The notes beneath the pieces are model-generated. The model did no database searches. It saw only the letters and a program-made list of their open reading frames with translations, and was not told where the DNA came from. Of a stretch of 64,000 nt of DNA, positions 43,613-53,149 are shown piece after piece. Within the stretch, counting starts at the first letter, position 1. Every line of letters begins with the position of its first letter. The DNA comes from Tepidiforma thermophila (GTDB taxonomy: Bacteria > Chloroflexota > Dehalococcoidia > Tepidiformales > Tepidiformaceae): positions 434,001 through 498,000 of the forward strand of contig NZ_PDJQ01000001.1 in NCBI RefSeq assembly GCF_002563855.1, read 5' to 3'. The translations under genes and the position numbers were made by a program.

Positions 43613-45004
43613 TCAGGCGTGGGAGGCGCTGGCGGCGCGGGCTGCTTCGAGCCCGGCGTCGGAGCTTTTCGGCGCGGGCAGCAGGAGGAGGTAGGCGGAG
43701 CCGAGAACGCCGGCGAGGGCCGAGGCGGCGAGGATGCCGACCTTCGCTTCGTCGAGGTGGGCCGGGTTCTCGAAGCTGAGCCCGGCGATGAAGAGCGCGA
43801 CGGTGAAGCCGATGCCGGCAATCATCCCGGCGCCGAGCACCTGCCGGAAGCTGGTGTTGGCCGGGAGCTGGGCCAGCCCGAGCCGCACGCAGACCCAGCT
43901 CGTGAGGAAGATGCCGATCGGCTTGCCGAGCACGAGGCCGAGGGCAACGCCGAGCGTCACCGGGCTGGAGACGGCCTCCCGCAGCATCTCGCCGGAGACC
44001 GCCACGCCGGCATTCGCGATCGCAAAGATCGGCACGATAACGAACGCCGTCCAGGGCGCGAGTCGGTGCTCCAGCCGGTCGAGGGGGCTCTCCATGCCGC
44101 TGGCCAGGTCTTCGATCTGGGCGAGCGCCTGCTGCATCCGGTCGTGGTCGCCATCGGCGCGGGCGAGCGCGTACTCGGTCTGCAGGCGCTCCAGCGTCGC
44201 GTCGAAATCCTCATCGGTGTAGTACGGGCGCGACGGGGTCAGCATGGCGAGGATGACGCCGGCGATGGTGGCGTGGATGCCGGACTTGAGCATCGCGGCC
44301 CAGAAGAGCACCCCGAGGAAGACGTAGGGGCCGATGGCGCTGACGCCGCCGCGGTTGATGACCAGGATGACCAGGAGCACGAGCGCGGCCCAGCCGAGCG
44401 CCTCGAACGAGAGCGATTCGGTGTAGAAGACGGCGATGACGACGATGCCGCCGAGGTCGTCGGCGACGGCGAGGGCGAGCAGGAAGACCTTGAGCGGCGC
44501 CGGCACGCGCCTGCCAAGGAGGGTGAGCACACCGACGGCGAAGGCGATATCGGTGGCCATGGGGATGCCCCAGCCGTGCGCGGTCTCGGTGCCGATGTTG
44601 AAGGCGGTGTAGATGAGCGCCGGGCCGAGCATGCCGCCGAGCGCGGCCGCAGCCGGGAGGATGGCGCGGCGCGGGCTCGAGAGTTCGCCGGAGACCAGCT
44701 CGCGCTTGATTTCGAGGCCGACAACGAAGAAGAAGAGCACCATCAGGCCGTCGTTCACGGCGTGCCCGAGGTGCTGCTCGATTTTGAACAGGTGGAGGTC
44801 GAGGGCGAGTTCCGTCTCCCAGAGGTCGTGGTAGCTCTGCTCCCAGGGGGAGTTCACCCAGGCGAGGGCGATGAGGGCGCCGAGGAGGAGGACGATGCCG
44901 CCCGAGGCTTCGATGGCGGCAAAGCGCTGCGCCGGCCGGACAAAACGCCGGACAACGAACCGGCGGCCCTGGCCGCCGATAAAGGTGTCAAGTGCCCGTA
45001 ACAC
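43613..45004 (-). CDS. nhaA: Na+/H+ antiporter NhaA
   Basis: 463 residues, 11-12 membrane helices. Family hallmarks are FFFVVGLEIKRELVSGEL, GWGIPMATDIAFAVGVLTLLG and LALAVADDLGGIVVIAVFY, whose Asp-Asp pair is the ion site, and FEALGWAAL. A long inserted acidic loop (about residues 270-310; LERLQTEYALARADGDHDRM) lengthens it over the E. coli protein. It exports Na+ in exchange for protons. The GTG 45004 start has no clear SD. Confidence 0.95.
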   Translation of the reverse strand: MLRALDTFIGGQGRRFVVRRFVRPAQRFAAIEASGGIVLLLGALIALAWVNSPWEQSYHDLWETELALDLHLFKIEQHLGHAVNDGLMVLFFFVVGLEIKRELVSGELSSPRRAILPAAAALGGMLGPALIYTAFNIGTETAHGWGIPMATDIAFAVGVLTLLGRRVPAPLKVFLLALAVADDLGGIVVIAVFYTESLSFEALGWAALVLLVILVINRGGVSAIGPYVFLGVLFWAAMLKSGIHATIAGVILAMLTPSRPYYTDEDFDATLERLQTEYALARADGDHDRMQQALAQIEDLASGMESPLDRLEHRLAPWTAFVIVPIFAIANAGVAVSGEMLREAVSSPVTLGVALGLVLGKPIGIFLTSWVCVRLGLAQLPANTSFRQVLGAGMIAGIGFTVALFIAGLSFENPAHLDEAKVGILAASALAGVLGSAYLLLLPAPKSSDAGLEAARAASASHA

Positions 45005-45107
45005 GCTGGACGTAGCGTAGATCGGCCGGGGGTGCGGTCAACCGGGGCCGGCGCTGTCCCGCGTGGCGGCTTCCGCCAGCCCGCGACGGGCCGTACCATC
45101 GCCCCCC

Positions 45108-46502
45108 ATGGGGCCGCGCATCCTGATCCTCGCCCGGGGGTACCTCGGCAGCCACATGTCCGCGCCGGGTATCCGCGCCACGGCCCAGGCGCGCGTCCTG
45201 GCCGAGCACGTGCCGGGGGCGCAGGTCACGCTCGCCGGGCCGAACGAGGATTTCGAACAGCCGGCCGACGGCGCCTACCGGGTGACCCGCTGGAGCGCCC
45301 GAAACCTGCTCCAGCTGACAGCCGCGCACGATGTGGTCATCAGCTCGATGCTCCCCCCGCACATCGCCATCTTCTACCCGTGGAAGCGGTACGTGGTGGA
45401 CCTCTTCTCGCAGTACGCGATGGAGTGGATGGAGGTGGGGATGCAGCACTACGAAGGGCGCCACCGCGACGCCTGGGCCGAGCGGACGCGGGCCGTGCTC
45501 GGCATGCAGCTGACGCTCGCCGATTTCATCCTCACCTGCAACGAACGCCAGCGCGACAGCTACATCGGGATGATGACCTCGCTCGGGCTGATTTCGCCGC
45601 GGGTGTACGAGGCCGACCCGACGCTTCGCCGTTACATCGACTCGGCGCCGCACGGCATCCGGCCCGAACCGCCCGTCCCGGGGAAGCGGGTGCTCCGCGG
45701 CGTGCGGCCCGGCTTCGGCGAGAACGACCGGATCATCCTCTGGAACGGCGGCATCATCCAGTGGTACGACCCGGCGACGCTGATCGAGGCGCTCCGCCTG
45801 CTGAACCGCGACGATGTCAAGCTGCTCTTCCTCGGCGCCTCCTACCCGGGCATCCGCGAACTCGGCAAGGGCGTTCGCTTCCAGGACGCGAAGGCGATCG
45901 CCGCCCGGAACGGCCAGCTGAACCGGACGGTCTTTTTCGAGGAGGGCTGGGTCTCCCACGACGAGGCGAAGCAGTACGTGCTGGAGGCCGACATCTCGGT
46001 CTGCACCTACTTCGACAACATGGAGACCCGCTACAGCCACCGCACCCGGTTCGTCGACCTGATCTGGGGCGAGCTGCCGTTCATCTGCACGCACGGCGAC
46101 GTGCTGGCGGAGGAGGTGGCGCAGGAGGGCTGGGGGCTCGTCGTGCCCGAAGGGGATGCGCCGGCGCTCGCCCGCGCGATCGCGAAGCTGCTCGACGACC
46201 GGGAGTTGTATGCCCGCTGCAGGGCGAACCTCGCGGCCGCGCGGCCGCGGCTACAGTGGCGTGAGACGCTCAAGCCGCTGATCCGTTTCTGCATGGAGAC
46301 CGGCGAGCCGATTTCACCGAAGTGGGAGCGGCTGCCCGGGCTGGCCCAGCGGCTGACCGCCTACACCGCGCGGCGCGCCGTCTTCAACCTCTTCGACCGG
46401 AAGCTGAAGCAGCGCTCGGAGCGGCTGGAGGCGGCGGAGAAGAAGGAGCGGCTCCGGCAGGAGCGGCTGGCGCGCTTCGCCGGCGGGGGGAGCGCGAAGT
46501 GA
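45108..46502 (+). CDS. Glycosyltransferase 1
   Basis: 464 residues, GT-B-like. An N-terminal Rossmann half begins MGPRILILARGYLGSHMSAPG. The second half begins with the nucleotide-sugar-binding strand RIILWNGGIIQWYDPATLIEAL and continues VKLLFLGASYPG, FFEEGWVSHDEAKQYVLEADISVC. A C-terminal basic tail (LKQRSERLEAAEKKERLRQE) may lie near the membrane. The acceptor is unknown. It overlaps the next, related gene by 4 bases (GTGA); the two are probably a tandem duplicate acting in one glycan pathway. Confidence 0.85.
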   Translation: MGPRILILARGYLGSHMSAPGIRATAQARVLAEHVPGAQVTLAGPNEDFEQPADGAYRVTRWSARNLLQLTAAHDVVISSMLPPHIAIFYPWKRYVVDLFSQYAMEWMEVGMQHYEGRHRDAWAERTRAVLGMQLTLADFILTCNERQRDSYIGMMTSLGLISPRVYEADPTLRRYIDSAPHGIRPEPPVPGKRVLRGVRPGFGENDRIILWNGGIIQWYDPATLIEALRLLNRDDVKLLFLGASYPGIRELGKGVRFQDAKAIAARNGQLNRTVFFEEGWVSHDEAKQYVLEADISVCTYFDNMETRYSHRTRFVDLIWGELPFICTHGDVLAEEVAQEGWGLVVPEGDAPALARAIAKLLDDRELYARCRANLAAARPRLQWRETLKPLIRFCMETGEPISPKWERLPGLAQRLTAYTARRAVFNLFDRKLKQRSERLEAAEKKERLRQERLARFAGGGSAK

Positions 46503-47806
46503 AGCTTCTCGTCCTGTCGCGGGCGGCGGTCGGGCCGCGGATGGCCTCGCCCGGGGTGCGAGCCTACCAGCTGGCCGGGGCGCTCAGCCGGGCCCTGCCC
46601 GAGGCGGAGATTACGCTCGCCGTCCCCGGCGACCGGGGGGAGGTGGCGCCGCCGGGCCGGACGGTCCGCATCCAGCCCTACGCCACGAACGCCGATGCCG
46701 TCTTCCTCGCCGGCCAGCACGACGTGGCGATTTCCCGGAACTTTCCGCCGCAGTTCATCCGGCTCATGGGGAGGACCCGGCTGGCGCTCGATGCGTTCAC
46801 GCCGCTCTTCATCGAATGGATGGAGCTCTCGCAGCGGGACATCCTGCCGAAGTGGCGGCGGACGTGGATGGCGTCGAACCGCTGGTACCTGAACATGCAG
46901 CTCACGATGGCGGATTTCATCTTCTGCGCCGACGACCGACAGCGGGACCTCTGGATCGGGATGATGATGGCGCTCGACCTCGTGCCGCCCTCGGTCTACG
47001 CGCGCGACCCGTCGCTCCGGCAGTACATCGACGTGGTGCCCTACGGGGTGCCGTCGCAGCCGCTCCGCCCGAAGGGGCCGGTGCTGAAGGGGGTGGTGCC
47101 GGGCATCGGGCCGGGCGACCGGGTGCTGCTCTGGAACGGCGGCATCACCGAGTGGAACGACACCGAGACGCTCCTCCGGGCGATGGCCCTGCTCGCCGAA
47201 CGCCGGCCGGAGGTGAAACTCGTCTTCATGGGCGTGAACCACCCCGACTACGCCTTCGGGCCGAACGCCGGGGTCACGCGGCGGACGTTCGAGCTGGCCG
47301 AGGAGCTGGGGCTGCGCGGGCGGACGGTCTTCCTGCTCGAGGGCTGGGTGCCCTACGCCGAGATCGACGGCTACCTCGCGGAAGCCGACGCCAGCGTCTG
47401 CCTCGGCTATGAAAACCTCGAGGCCCGCTTCGCCTTCCGGACGCGGTACGTCGACCTCTTCCGGGCGCGGGTGCCGCTGCTCTGCACGCGTGGGGATGTG
47501 CTGGCCGAGCGGGTGGAGCGGGAGCCGCTCGGCATCACCGTAGCGGAGCGCGACGTGGAGGCCGTCGCAGCGGGAATCGAGCGGCTGCTCGATGACGAGC
47601 CCTTCCGGGAGCGGTGCCGCGAGAACCTTGGCCGCGTTGCGGCCGAGCTCTCGTGGGATGCGGCCGTGCGGCCGCTGGTCGACTTCTGCCTGCGGGACGG
47701 GAGCGTCGCCCTGCCGGCGCGGCAGCGGCAGCTCCGGGCGCTGGTGCGCGGGGGCATGTACGTCGGCCTGAAGAAGGCCTGCAAGAGCCCGCCGCTCCAC
47801 CTGTAG
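46499..47806 (+). CDS. Glycosyltransferase 2
   Basis: 435 residues. It has the same layout as its upstream neighbour: MASPGVRAYQLAGALSRALP near the start, MQLTMADFIFCADDRQRDLW mid-protein, then RVLLWNGGITEWNDTETLLRAM and EGWVPYAEIDGYLAEADASVC. The GTG start is inside the preceding stop, with GGGGGAG upstream. It lacks the basic C-terminal tail of gene 1. Its shared motifs imply duplication and divergence, probably with different acceptors or sugars. Confidence 0.85.
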   Translation: MKLLVLSRAAVGPRMASPGVRAYQLAGALSRALPEAEITLAVPGDRGEVAPPGRTVRIQPYATNADAVFLAGQHDVAISRNFPPQFIRLMGRTRLALDAFTPLFIEWMELSQRDILPKWRRTWMASNRWYLNMQLTMADFIFCADDRQRDLWIGMMMALDLVPPSVYARDPSLRQYIDVVPYGVPSQPLRPKGPVLKGVVPGIGPGDRVLLWNGGITEWNDTETLLRAMALLAERRPEVKLVFMGVNHPDYAFGPNAGVTRRTFELAEELGLRGRTVFLLEGWVPYAEIDGYLAEADASVCLGYENLEARFAFRTRYVDLFRARVPLLCTRGDVLAERVEREPLGITVAERDVEAVAAGIERLLDDEPFRERCRENLGRVAAELSWDAAVRPLVDFCLRDGSVALPARQRQLRALVRGGMYVGLKKACKSPPLHL

Positions 47807-47847
47807 CCGGCGGCGGGCCGGGCCGCTCGCACCAGCCGCGCACTGTC

Positions 47848-47882
47848 GCGGGGCGCAGGGAGGGGAGTGGACCGCGCCCCGC
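47848..47882. terminator. Hairpin between convergent genes
   Basis: GCGGGGCGC (47848-47856) pairs with GCGCCCCGC (47874-47882), a 9-bp perfect stem with a 17-base loop. It lies between the glycosyltransferase and superoxide dismutase stops, so it can serve both strands. Confidence 0.5.
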
Positions 47883-47910
47883 ACCGGGTTCCGCCGACGA
47901 GGCGGCTCAA

Positions 47911-48537
47911 TCAGGGGGCGCGGACGATCGGCACCCGGGCAGCCCGCGCCTCCCGGTAGCGCCGGGCCACATCCTCCCAGTTGATGATGTTCCAGACGGC
48001 CTTCACGAAGTCGGCCCGGGCGTTCCGGTACTGCAGGTAGTAGGCGTGCTCCCAGGCATCGATGACGAGGATGGGCGTGGACGCGTTCGCGATATTCGAC
48101 TGGTGGTCGTACACCTGCTCGATGACCAGCCGGTCGGAGACGGGCTCGTAGGCGAGGACGCCCCAGCCGGAGCCCTGGACGCTGTTCGTGGTGTTCGAAA
48201 GCTGCTTCATGAACGCGTCGAAGCTGCCGAAGTCGCGCTCGATCGCCTGGCGCAATTCGCCGGCCGGTTCGTCGCCGCCGTGGGGGCTCAGGTTGTTCCA
48301 GAAGATCGAATGGAGGATGTGCCCGGAGAGGTGGAAGGCGAGGTTCTTCGCCAGCATGTTGACGGTGGAGAAGTCCTCCTTCGCGCGGGCCTCCTCCAGC
48401 TTCTCGAGGGTGGTGTTGGCGCCGGTCACGTAGGCGGCGTGGTGGCGGGCGTGGTGCAGCTCCATGATTTCGCCGCTGATGTGCGGCTCGAGGGCACCGT
48501 AGTCGTAGGCGAGGTCGGGCAGCGTGTAGACGGGCAT
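47911..48537 (-). CDS. sodA: Superoxide dismutase, Fe/Mn type
   Basis: 208 residues, normal length, no signal peptide. Metal ligands are visible: His in [13 protein letters not shown], His in [12 protein letters not shown], then Asp and His in [15 protein letters not shown]. It dismutates superoxide. AAGGAG precedes ATG 48537. The choice of iron or manganese cannot be told with confidence. A TGCA-rich motif 118 bases upstream matches one near the kinase at 8446. Confidence 0.95.
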   Translation of the reverse strand: MPVYTLPDLAYDYGALEPHISGEIMELHHARHHAAYVTGANTTLEKLEEARAKEDFSTVNMLAKNLAFHLSGHILHSIFWNNLSPHGGDEPAGELRQAIERDFGSFDAFMKQLSNTTNSVQGSGWGVLAYEPVSDRLVIEQVYDHQSNIANASTPILVIDAWEHAYYLQYRNARADFVKAVWNIINWEDVARRYREARAARVPIVRAP

Positions 48538-48654
48538 GGGCAGCGCTCCTTCTCGTGGGGTGCGCGCCCGCCGCCGGGCACGCGCACCATGGCACCACGA
48601 CCGGGCGACGGCGGCGGGCTGACGCAGCCGTCAGTCTGGATCGTTCTGCAATTC

Positions 48655-48679
48655 TTTGCAAGTGCATGAGTTTGCATAT
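48655..48679 (-). promoter_or_regulatory. TGCA-rich motif upstream of sodA
   Basis: TTTGCAAGTGCA (48655-48666) and TGCATGAGTTTGCATAT (48663-48679) overlap. The same two elements occur at 8471-8505 with 5 extra bases between them. It lies in an AT-rich gap between sodA and the chemoreceptor terminator; an operator or promoter role is inferred. Confidence 0.4.
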
Positions 48680-48704
48680 AGCCCGCCCGGCCCCGGACGT
48701 GGAC

Positions 48705-48730
48705 GGGGGAGCGGCCGCAGCCGCTCCCCC
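48705..48730 (-). terminator. Hairpin terminator after chemoreceptor 2
   Basis: GGGGGAGCGGC-CGCA-GCCGCTCCCCC, an 11-bp perfect stem, 29 bases after the chemoreceptor stop on the - strand. The GGGGGAGC...GCTCCCCC stem resembles the terminator of the other chemoreceptor at 12066-12091. Confidence 0.7.
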
Positions 48731-48758
48731 TGGAGCACCCGGTGCCCGGTCCGGGGGC

Positions 48759-50801
48759 TCAGCCCTGGGCGAGGCGGAACCTGCCGGCAGCCTCGGCGAG
48801 CGCCTTCGCGAACTCGCGCATTTGGCTCGCGGTTGCCGCCAGCTCTTCCGACTGCGCGGAGAGCTCTTCGGTGGAGGCCGAGACCTGCTCGGCCGAGGCG
48901 GAGGTCTGCTCGGAGGTGACCGAGACCTGGGAGATGACCATGGCGACCCGCTCGGTGCCCGAGGCCATCTCGGCGGCGCCGGCGGCCGAATCGCGGCTCA
49001 CCTGCGCGATCGCCTCGGTCGCTTCGACGATGCGTCCGGCGCCCCGGGCGAGCTCCTGCACCTCGGTGGCGACCTCCTTCATCCGGTCGGCGGCCGACTG
49101 GACCGCGCCGATGATCGCCTCGAGCGACTGGCCGGCGTGCTGGGTGATTTCGCGGCCGCTCGTCACATCGCGGACGCCCTCGGCCATCGCGGCGACCGCC
49201 TCGCGGGTGCCGGCCTGCACCCGCGCGATGAGGTCGGCGATTTCGCGGGTGCTCGCCTTGGAGCGCTCGGCGAGGCTGCGGACGTTCTCGGCGACGACGG
49301 CGAAGCCGCGGCCCTGTTCGCCGGCGCGGGCGGCCTCAATCGCCGCGTTGAGGGCGAGGAGGTTCGTCTGGCTCGCGATCTCGTCGATCACCTTCACGAT
49401 GTCGCCGATCTGCTGGCCGAGCCGGCCGAGTTCGTCGACCCGCTCCGAGGCACGGCCGACGGCAGCGGCGATCGACTCCATCGCGGCGACGGCCTGGCCG
49501 ACGGCCTGTTTGCCCTGGAGGGCGGCCTCGCGCGTCTCCTCGGCGGCTTTTGCGACATCGAGCGAGACGGAGGAGGCGTGGCTGATGCGCTGGCCCATCG
49601 CCTCGGCCTCGCGCTGGCCGGCGGCGGCCGATTCGGCGCTCGACTGTGCGCTGGCGCTGAGCTGCTGCGAGCCGGCGGCCAGCTGGGTCACCTCATGGGT
49701 GCTCTCCTGGGCGAGGGAGTTGAGCGTGACGGTCGAGGTTGTGACCTCGTTGATCGCCTGGGCGATCTGGCCCGTGGCGGCGGCCATCTGGTTGGACGAC
49801 TCCTCGAGCTGGGCCGAGGCCGCGAAGATCGCCTGCGCGTTCTCCTGCACGGTGCCGACGAGCCTCGCGAGGCTTGCGACCATGTCCCGGAGGGCGAGCC
49901 CGAGGGCATCCTGGGGGCCGCGCGGCGCCACCCGGACATCCAGGTTGCCGCTGGCGACCTCTCTGGCAACACCGACCATCTCGCGCAGGTAGGACGTCAT
50001 GTTCTCGAACGACCGGGCCATCCGGCCGAGTTCGTCCTTCGACTGGATGTCGACCGAGACCTCGACGTCGCCCTGGGCGATCCGGTCGGCGGCATCGGCG
50101 GCCTTGCGGGCGGCGCCGGCGATCGAGCGGGCGAGCACCCAGGCGCCGCCGAAGCCGAGGATAACGGCGGCAACTGTCAGCCCGATGAGCACCGTCCGCG
50201 CATCGGCAGCCGCCGCATCCATCCGCTTGGCCGCCTTCGCGGCCTGCTCGGCGTTGTAGCGGGCCAGGAGGTCGAGGTTGTCGTTCAGCCGCTGGGCATC
50301 GGATTCAATCTGCGAGGCGGTGATGACGGCGCCGACCTGGTCGCCCTTCGCCGCCTGGTCGAGGACGGAGGTGCGCCCGGCGACGACCCGCTGGGCCAGC
50401 TCCTCGATGAGCAGGAAGAGATCGGCCTCATCCTTCGAAGTGATGGTTGCGCGGTAGGCCTCGAGCTCCTGCTGGGCCTTCTGCAGTCCATCTTTCGAGG
50501 CATCGACCGCGCGGCTGCGCTGGCTCGCTTCGGCGGCGAGCAGCGCCTTCTTCTCGTCGCGGGCGCTGGCGTTGAAGTAGCGGATCGCCATCGCCGAGTG
50601 CTGCACACCGAGCGTGTTGATCCGGTACATCCTGTCGGCGCGTTTCGCGGCCTCGTTGAGCTGGTAGATGCCCATCGCGGCGACGACCGCCATCAGGACG
50701 AGGACGACGACAAATCCGCCCAGGATCTTGTGGACGAGGCGGAGGTTCGAGATGAACCGCGGCAACCGCAGGAATCCCGGCCGCGCAATGGCCTTCCGCA
50801 T
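48759..50801 (-). CDS. Methyl-accepting chemotaxis protein
   Basis: 680 residues. TM1 about residues 25-46 and TM2 about 205-225. The sensor between is a four-helix-bundle (4HB-MCP-like) domain ([22 protein letters not shown]). HAMP follows ([22 protein letters not shown]), then the signalling bundle with [22 protein letters not shown] and a Glu/Ser-rich C-terminus. AGGAGGG lies before ATG 50801. It is closely related to the receptor at 10054 over the signalling part but has a different sensor. No che genes are adjacent. Confidence 0.94.
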   Translation of the reverse strand: MRKAIARPGFLRLPRFISNLRLVHKILGGFVVVLVLMAVVAAMGIYQLNEAAKRADRMYRINTLGVQHSAMAIRYFNASARDEKKALLAAEASQRSRAVDASKDGLQKAQQELEAYRATITSKDEADLFLLIEELAQRVVAGRTSVLDQAAKGDQVGAVITASQIESDAQRLNDNLDLLARYNAEQAAKAAKRMDAAAADARTVLIGLTVAAVILGFGGAWVLARSIAGAARKAADAADRIAQGDVEVSVDIQSKDELGRMARSFENMTSYLREMVGVAREVASGNLDVRVAPRGPQDALGLALRDMVASLARLVGTVQENAQAIFAASAQLEESSNQMAAATGQIAQAINEVTTSTVTLNSLAQESTHEVTQLAAGSQQLSASAQSSAESAAAGQREAEAMGQRISHASSVSLDVAKAAEETREAALQGKQAVGQAVAAMESIAAAVGRASERVDELGRLGQQIGDIVKVIDEIASQTNLLALNAAIEAARAGEQGRGFAVVAENVRSLAERSKASTREIADLIARVQAGTREAVAAMAEGVRDVTSGREITQHAGQSLEAIIGAVQSAADRMKEVATEVQELARGAGRIVEATEAIAQVSRDSAAGAAEMASGTERVAMVISQVSVTSEQTSASAEQVSASTEELSAQSEELAATASQMREFAKALAEAAGRFRLAQG

Positions 50802-51005
50802 TCCGTAAACCCTCCTGTCGCTGGCGCGTTCAGCGCGCTAACGCTGTGTTCATCATCGTTTGCGTACCGGCGCCAGCCGCACGGGAGGATCACCTAGGGG
50901 GCGGGCCGGTTGCCACTACGGAGCGGGGCCGAAAACACCGGTTAGCGAGCGCCCAGGGCGGATAGGACGCCACGGCCGGCGCGCCGGGGCGGTAGACTGC
51001 CCGGC

Positions 51006-51455
51006 ATGGAATTCGACTACGCCCTCCTCGCCGACCACGCTGAAGTCATCAACGGGAAGCTGTACCTGATGGGCGGCGGCTGGGATGTGCGACACGCGCC
51101 CCAGGCGCCAGCTCGCGCCCAGTTCGCCGTCGCCCTCGGCATCCGCGTGGCCTGGGAGGAGACGAACCTGCCCATCGCCCTGCGCCTGGCGCTCGAAGAC
51201 GACGACGGCGCCGAGCTGCTCCGGGTCGACGGGCAGATGCAGGTCGGCCGGCCGCCGCAGCTGCCGCCGGGCTCCAGCCAGCTCTCGGCCACCGTGGTGG
51301 TGATGCAGGTCGACCTCCCCCGGTTCGGCGGGTATCGCGTGCGCGCCACGGCCACGGGGCCGGGCGGGGCCGTCATCGACAAGGCGCTGCCGTTCCGGAT
51401 GGTGCAGGCCGGGCAGTCGCCTGGTGCCGCGGCAGCTCCGCCGGGCGCCGTCTGA
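51006..51455 (+). CDS. Conserved small beta protein
   Basis: 149 residues. MEFDYALLADHAEVINGKLYLMGGGWD, then VALGIRVAWEETNLPIALRLALEDDDG. This opening and the immunoglobulin-like strand pattern recall the DUF6941 family (from memory). No signal peptide. It lies 10 bases before the Na/Pi symporter gene on the same strand and may share a transcript. Function unknown. Confidence 0.7.
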   Translation: MEFDYALLADHAEVINGKLYLMGGGWDVRHAPQAPARAQFAVALGIRVAWEETNLPIALRLALEDDDGAELLRVDGQMQVGRPPQLPPGSSQLSATVVVMQVDLPRFGGYRVRATATGPGGAVIDKALPFRMVQAGQSPGAAAAPPGAV

Positions 51456-51465
51456 GGGGAGCGGC

Positions 51466-53145
51466 GTGCTGCTGACCCTCATCGGGGGCATCGGCATCTT
51501 CCTGGTCGGCATGGCGCTGCTGACCGAGGGGCTGAAAACGGCAGCCGGCAGCGCCCTGCGCGAGGTGCTCCGGCGCTTCACCGGGAACCGGTTCGCCGCG
51601 GTCGCCAGCGGGGCAGCCATCACGGCCCTCGTCCAGTCATCGAGCGCAACGACCCTCGCAACCATCGGCTTTGTGAGCGCGGGCCTCCTCAGCTTCCAGG
51701 GCGCCGTCGGGGTCATCTTCGGCGCGAACCTGGGCACGACCTCGACCGGATGGCTCGTCTCGACGATCGGCCTGAAGGTGAGCGTTTCGGAGTGGACGCT
51801 GCCGCTCATCGGGGCCGGGGCGCTGTTCTGGCTGCTGGCCCCCGGGCGCCGGGGCGCCGCCGGGCAGGCGCTGGCCGGCTTTGGGCTGATTTTCGTTGGC
51901 ATCGGCACGCTGCAGGAGGGAATGGGCGGCCTCGCCGAGCGGATCGACCCGGGCAGCTTTGCCGGGGGCGGCATTGGCGCCCGCTTCCTCCTGGTCGGCA
52001 TCGGCGTCGTGATGACCGTCGTGATGCAGTCATCAAGCGCAGCGATCGCCACGACGCTCGCCGCCGTCGATTCCGGCGCCATCAGCCTCGAAGAAGCGGC
52101 GGCGCTGGCGATCGGCCAGAACCTGGGCACGACCGTCACGGCCGGGATTGCGGCCATCGGCGCGACGACGGCGGCGAAGCGGACTGCGCTCGCGCACGTG
52201 CTGTTCAATGCCGTCACCGCCGTGGTCGCGCTCGCGGCGCTCCCTGCGTTCGTCGAAGCTGCGGAGGACACCACCGGCGAAGGCGACCCGGCGATGGCGC
52301 TCGCGGCCTTCCACACGCTGTTCAACCTTGTCGGCGTGGTGCTGCTGCTGCCCGTGCTCGGCACGTTCGCCGGGGTAGTCGCCCGGCTGGTGCCGGAGCG
52401 GGGCCCGCGCTACCTGGCGGACCTGGACGATGCCGTAGCGACCGTGCCGGACCTCGCGATCGATGCCGCGCGCCGGGCCGCCGCGGCGATCGGGCAGGCC
52501 ATGCTCTACGCGGCAGCCGACCTTGCCCGGGGCGTGCCGCCGCGCGCAACCGCGGAGGCGGCGGCCGCAATCGAGCCGCTGACGCGCTTCATCGAGCGGG
52601 TGGACCCCGGCAGCGACCCCGCAACGCGTCAGCAGTACGCTTCGCTTCTGCACGCCGTGGACCACCTCCATCGGCTGGCCGGTCTCGTGGCCGAGCGGCG
52701 GCCGCCGCTCGTGCCCGCGGCGGTATTCCCGCGCCGGAGCGCCATGCTTGCGGCACAGCTCGAATCGCTGGCGGCCGCCTTCGGCGATGCCGGGCAACTG
52801 CGGGCGGTGCTGCCGGAAACGGCGGAGGCTGCCCGCCGGTTCGCTCACTGGCGGGAGTCGCGCCGGCGGCGGCTGATCAACGAGGCGGCTGCGCCGCGGG
52901 CCGCCCCGGGCGTGGTCGAAACCGTTGCCCAGGATGTCCGGGCATGGCGGCGCCGGCTCTTCGGCGCTCCCGGCCCGAGGCCGCCCGAGACCGCGGCCAC
53001 GCCGCCGCAGCCGGGACTCGTCGAGCGGCTGGATACGATGCTCTGGATGGCGCGCGTCGTCTACCACGGCTGGCGGCTGGCGGCCCACCTCGACGCGATC
53101 GCGAGCGGGGAGCGGGCAGCCGCCGCCCCGCCTGAGCCGGACTGA
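51466..53145 (+). CDS. Na+/phosphate cotransporter, NptA/PhoU-type
   Basis: 559 residues. GTG 51466 has GGGGAG just upstream. The membrane domain has two inverted repeats marked by QSSSATTLATIGFVSAG and QSSSAAIATTLAAVDSG, the QSSSA signature of the PF02690 family. A C-terminal PhoU-like helical region (residues 320-540) follows. It imports phosphate with sodium. The first helix is IGIFLVGMALLTEGLK. It ends 4 bases before the convergent PI-PLC gene. Confidence 0.9.
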   Translation: MLLTLIGGIGIFLVGMALLTEGLKTAAGSALREVLRRFTGNRFAAVASGAAITALVQSSSATTLATIGFVSAGLLSFQGAVGVIFGANLGTTSTGWLVSTIGLKVSVSEWTLPLIGAGALFWLLAPGRRGAAGQALAGFGLIFVGIGTLQEGMGGLAERIDPGSFAGGGIGARFLLVGIGVVMTVVMQSSSAAIATTLAAVDSGAISLEEAAALAIGQNLGTTVTAGIAAIGATTAAKRTALAHVLFNAVTAVVALAALPAFVEAAEDTTGEGDPAMALAAFHTLFNLVGVVLLLPVLGTFAGVVARLVPERGPRYLADLDDAVATVPDLAIDAARRAAAAIGQAMLYAAADLARGVPPRATAEAAAAIEPLTRFIERVDPGSDPATRQQYASLLHAVDHLHRLAGLVAERRPPLVPAAVFPRRSAMLAAQLESLAAAFGDAGQLRAVLPETAEAARRFAHWRESRRRRLINEAAAPRAAPGVVETVAQDVRAWRRRLFGAPGPRPPETAATPPQPGLVERLDTMLWMARVVYHGWRLAAHLDAIASGERAAAAPPEPD

Positions 53146-53149
53146 CGGC

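Noticed and set aside
48555-50897. Long open frame opposite chemoreceptor 2
   Set aside because: Mirror image of the coiled-coil coding bias; no motif, no start signal.
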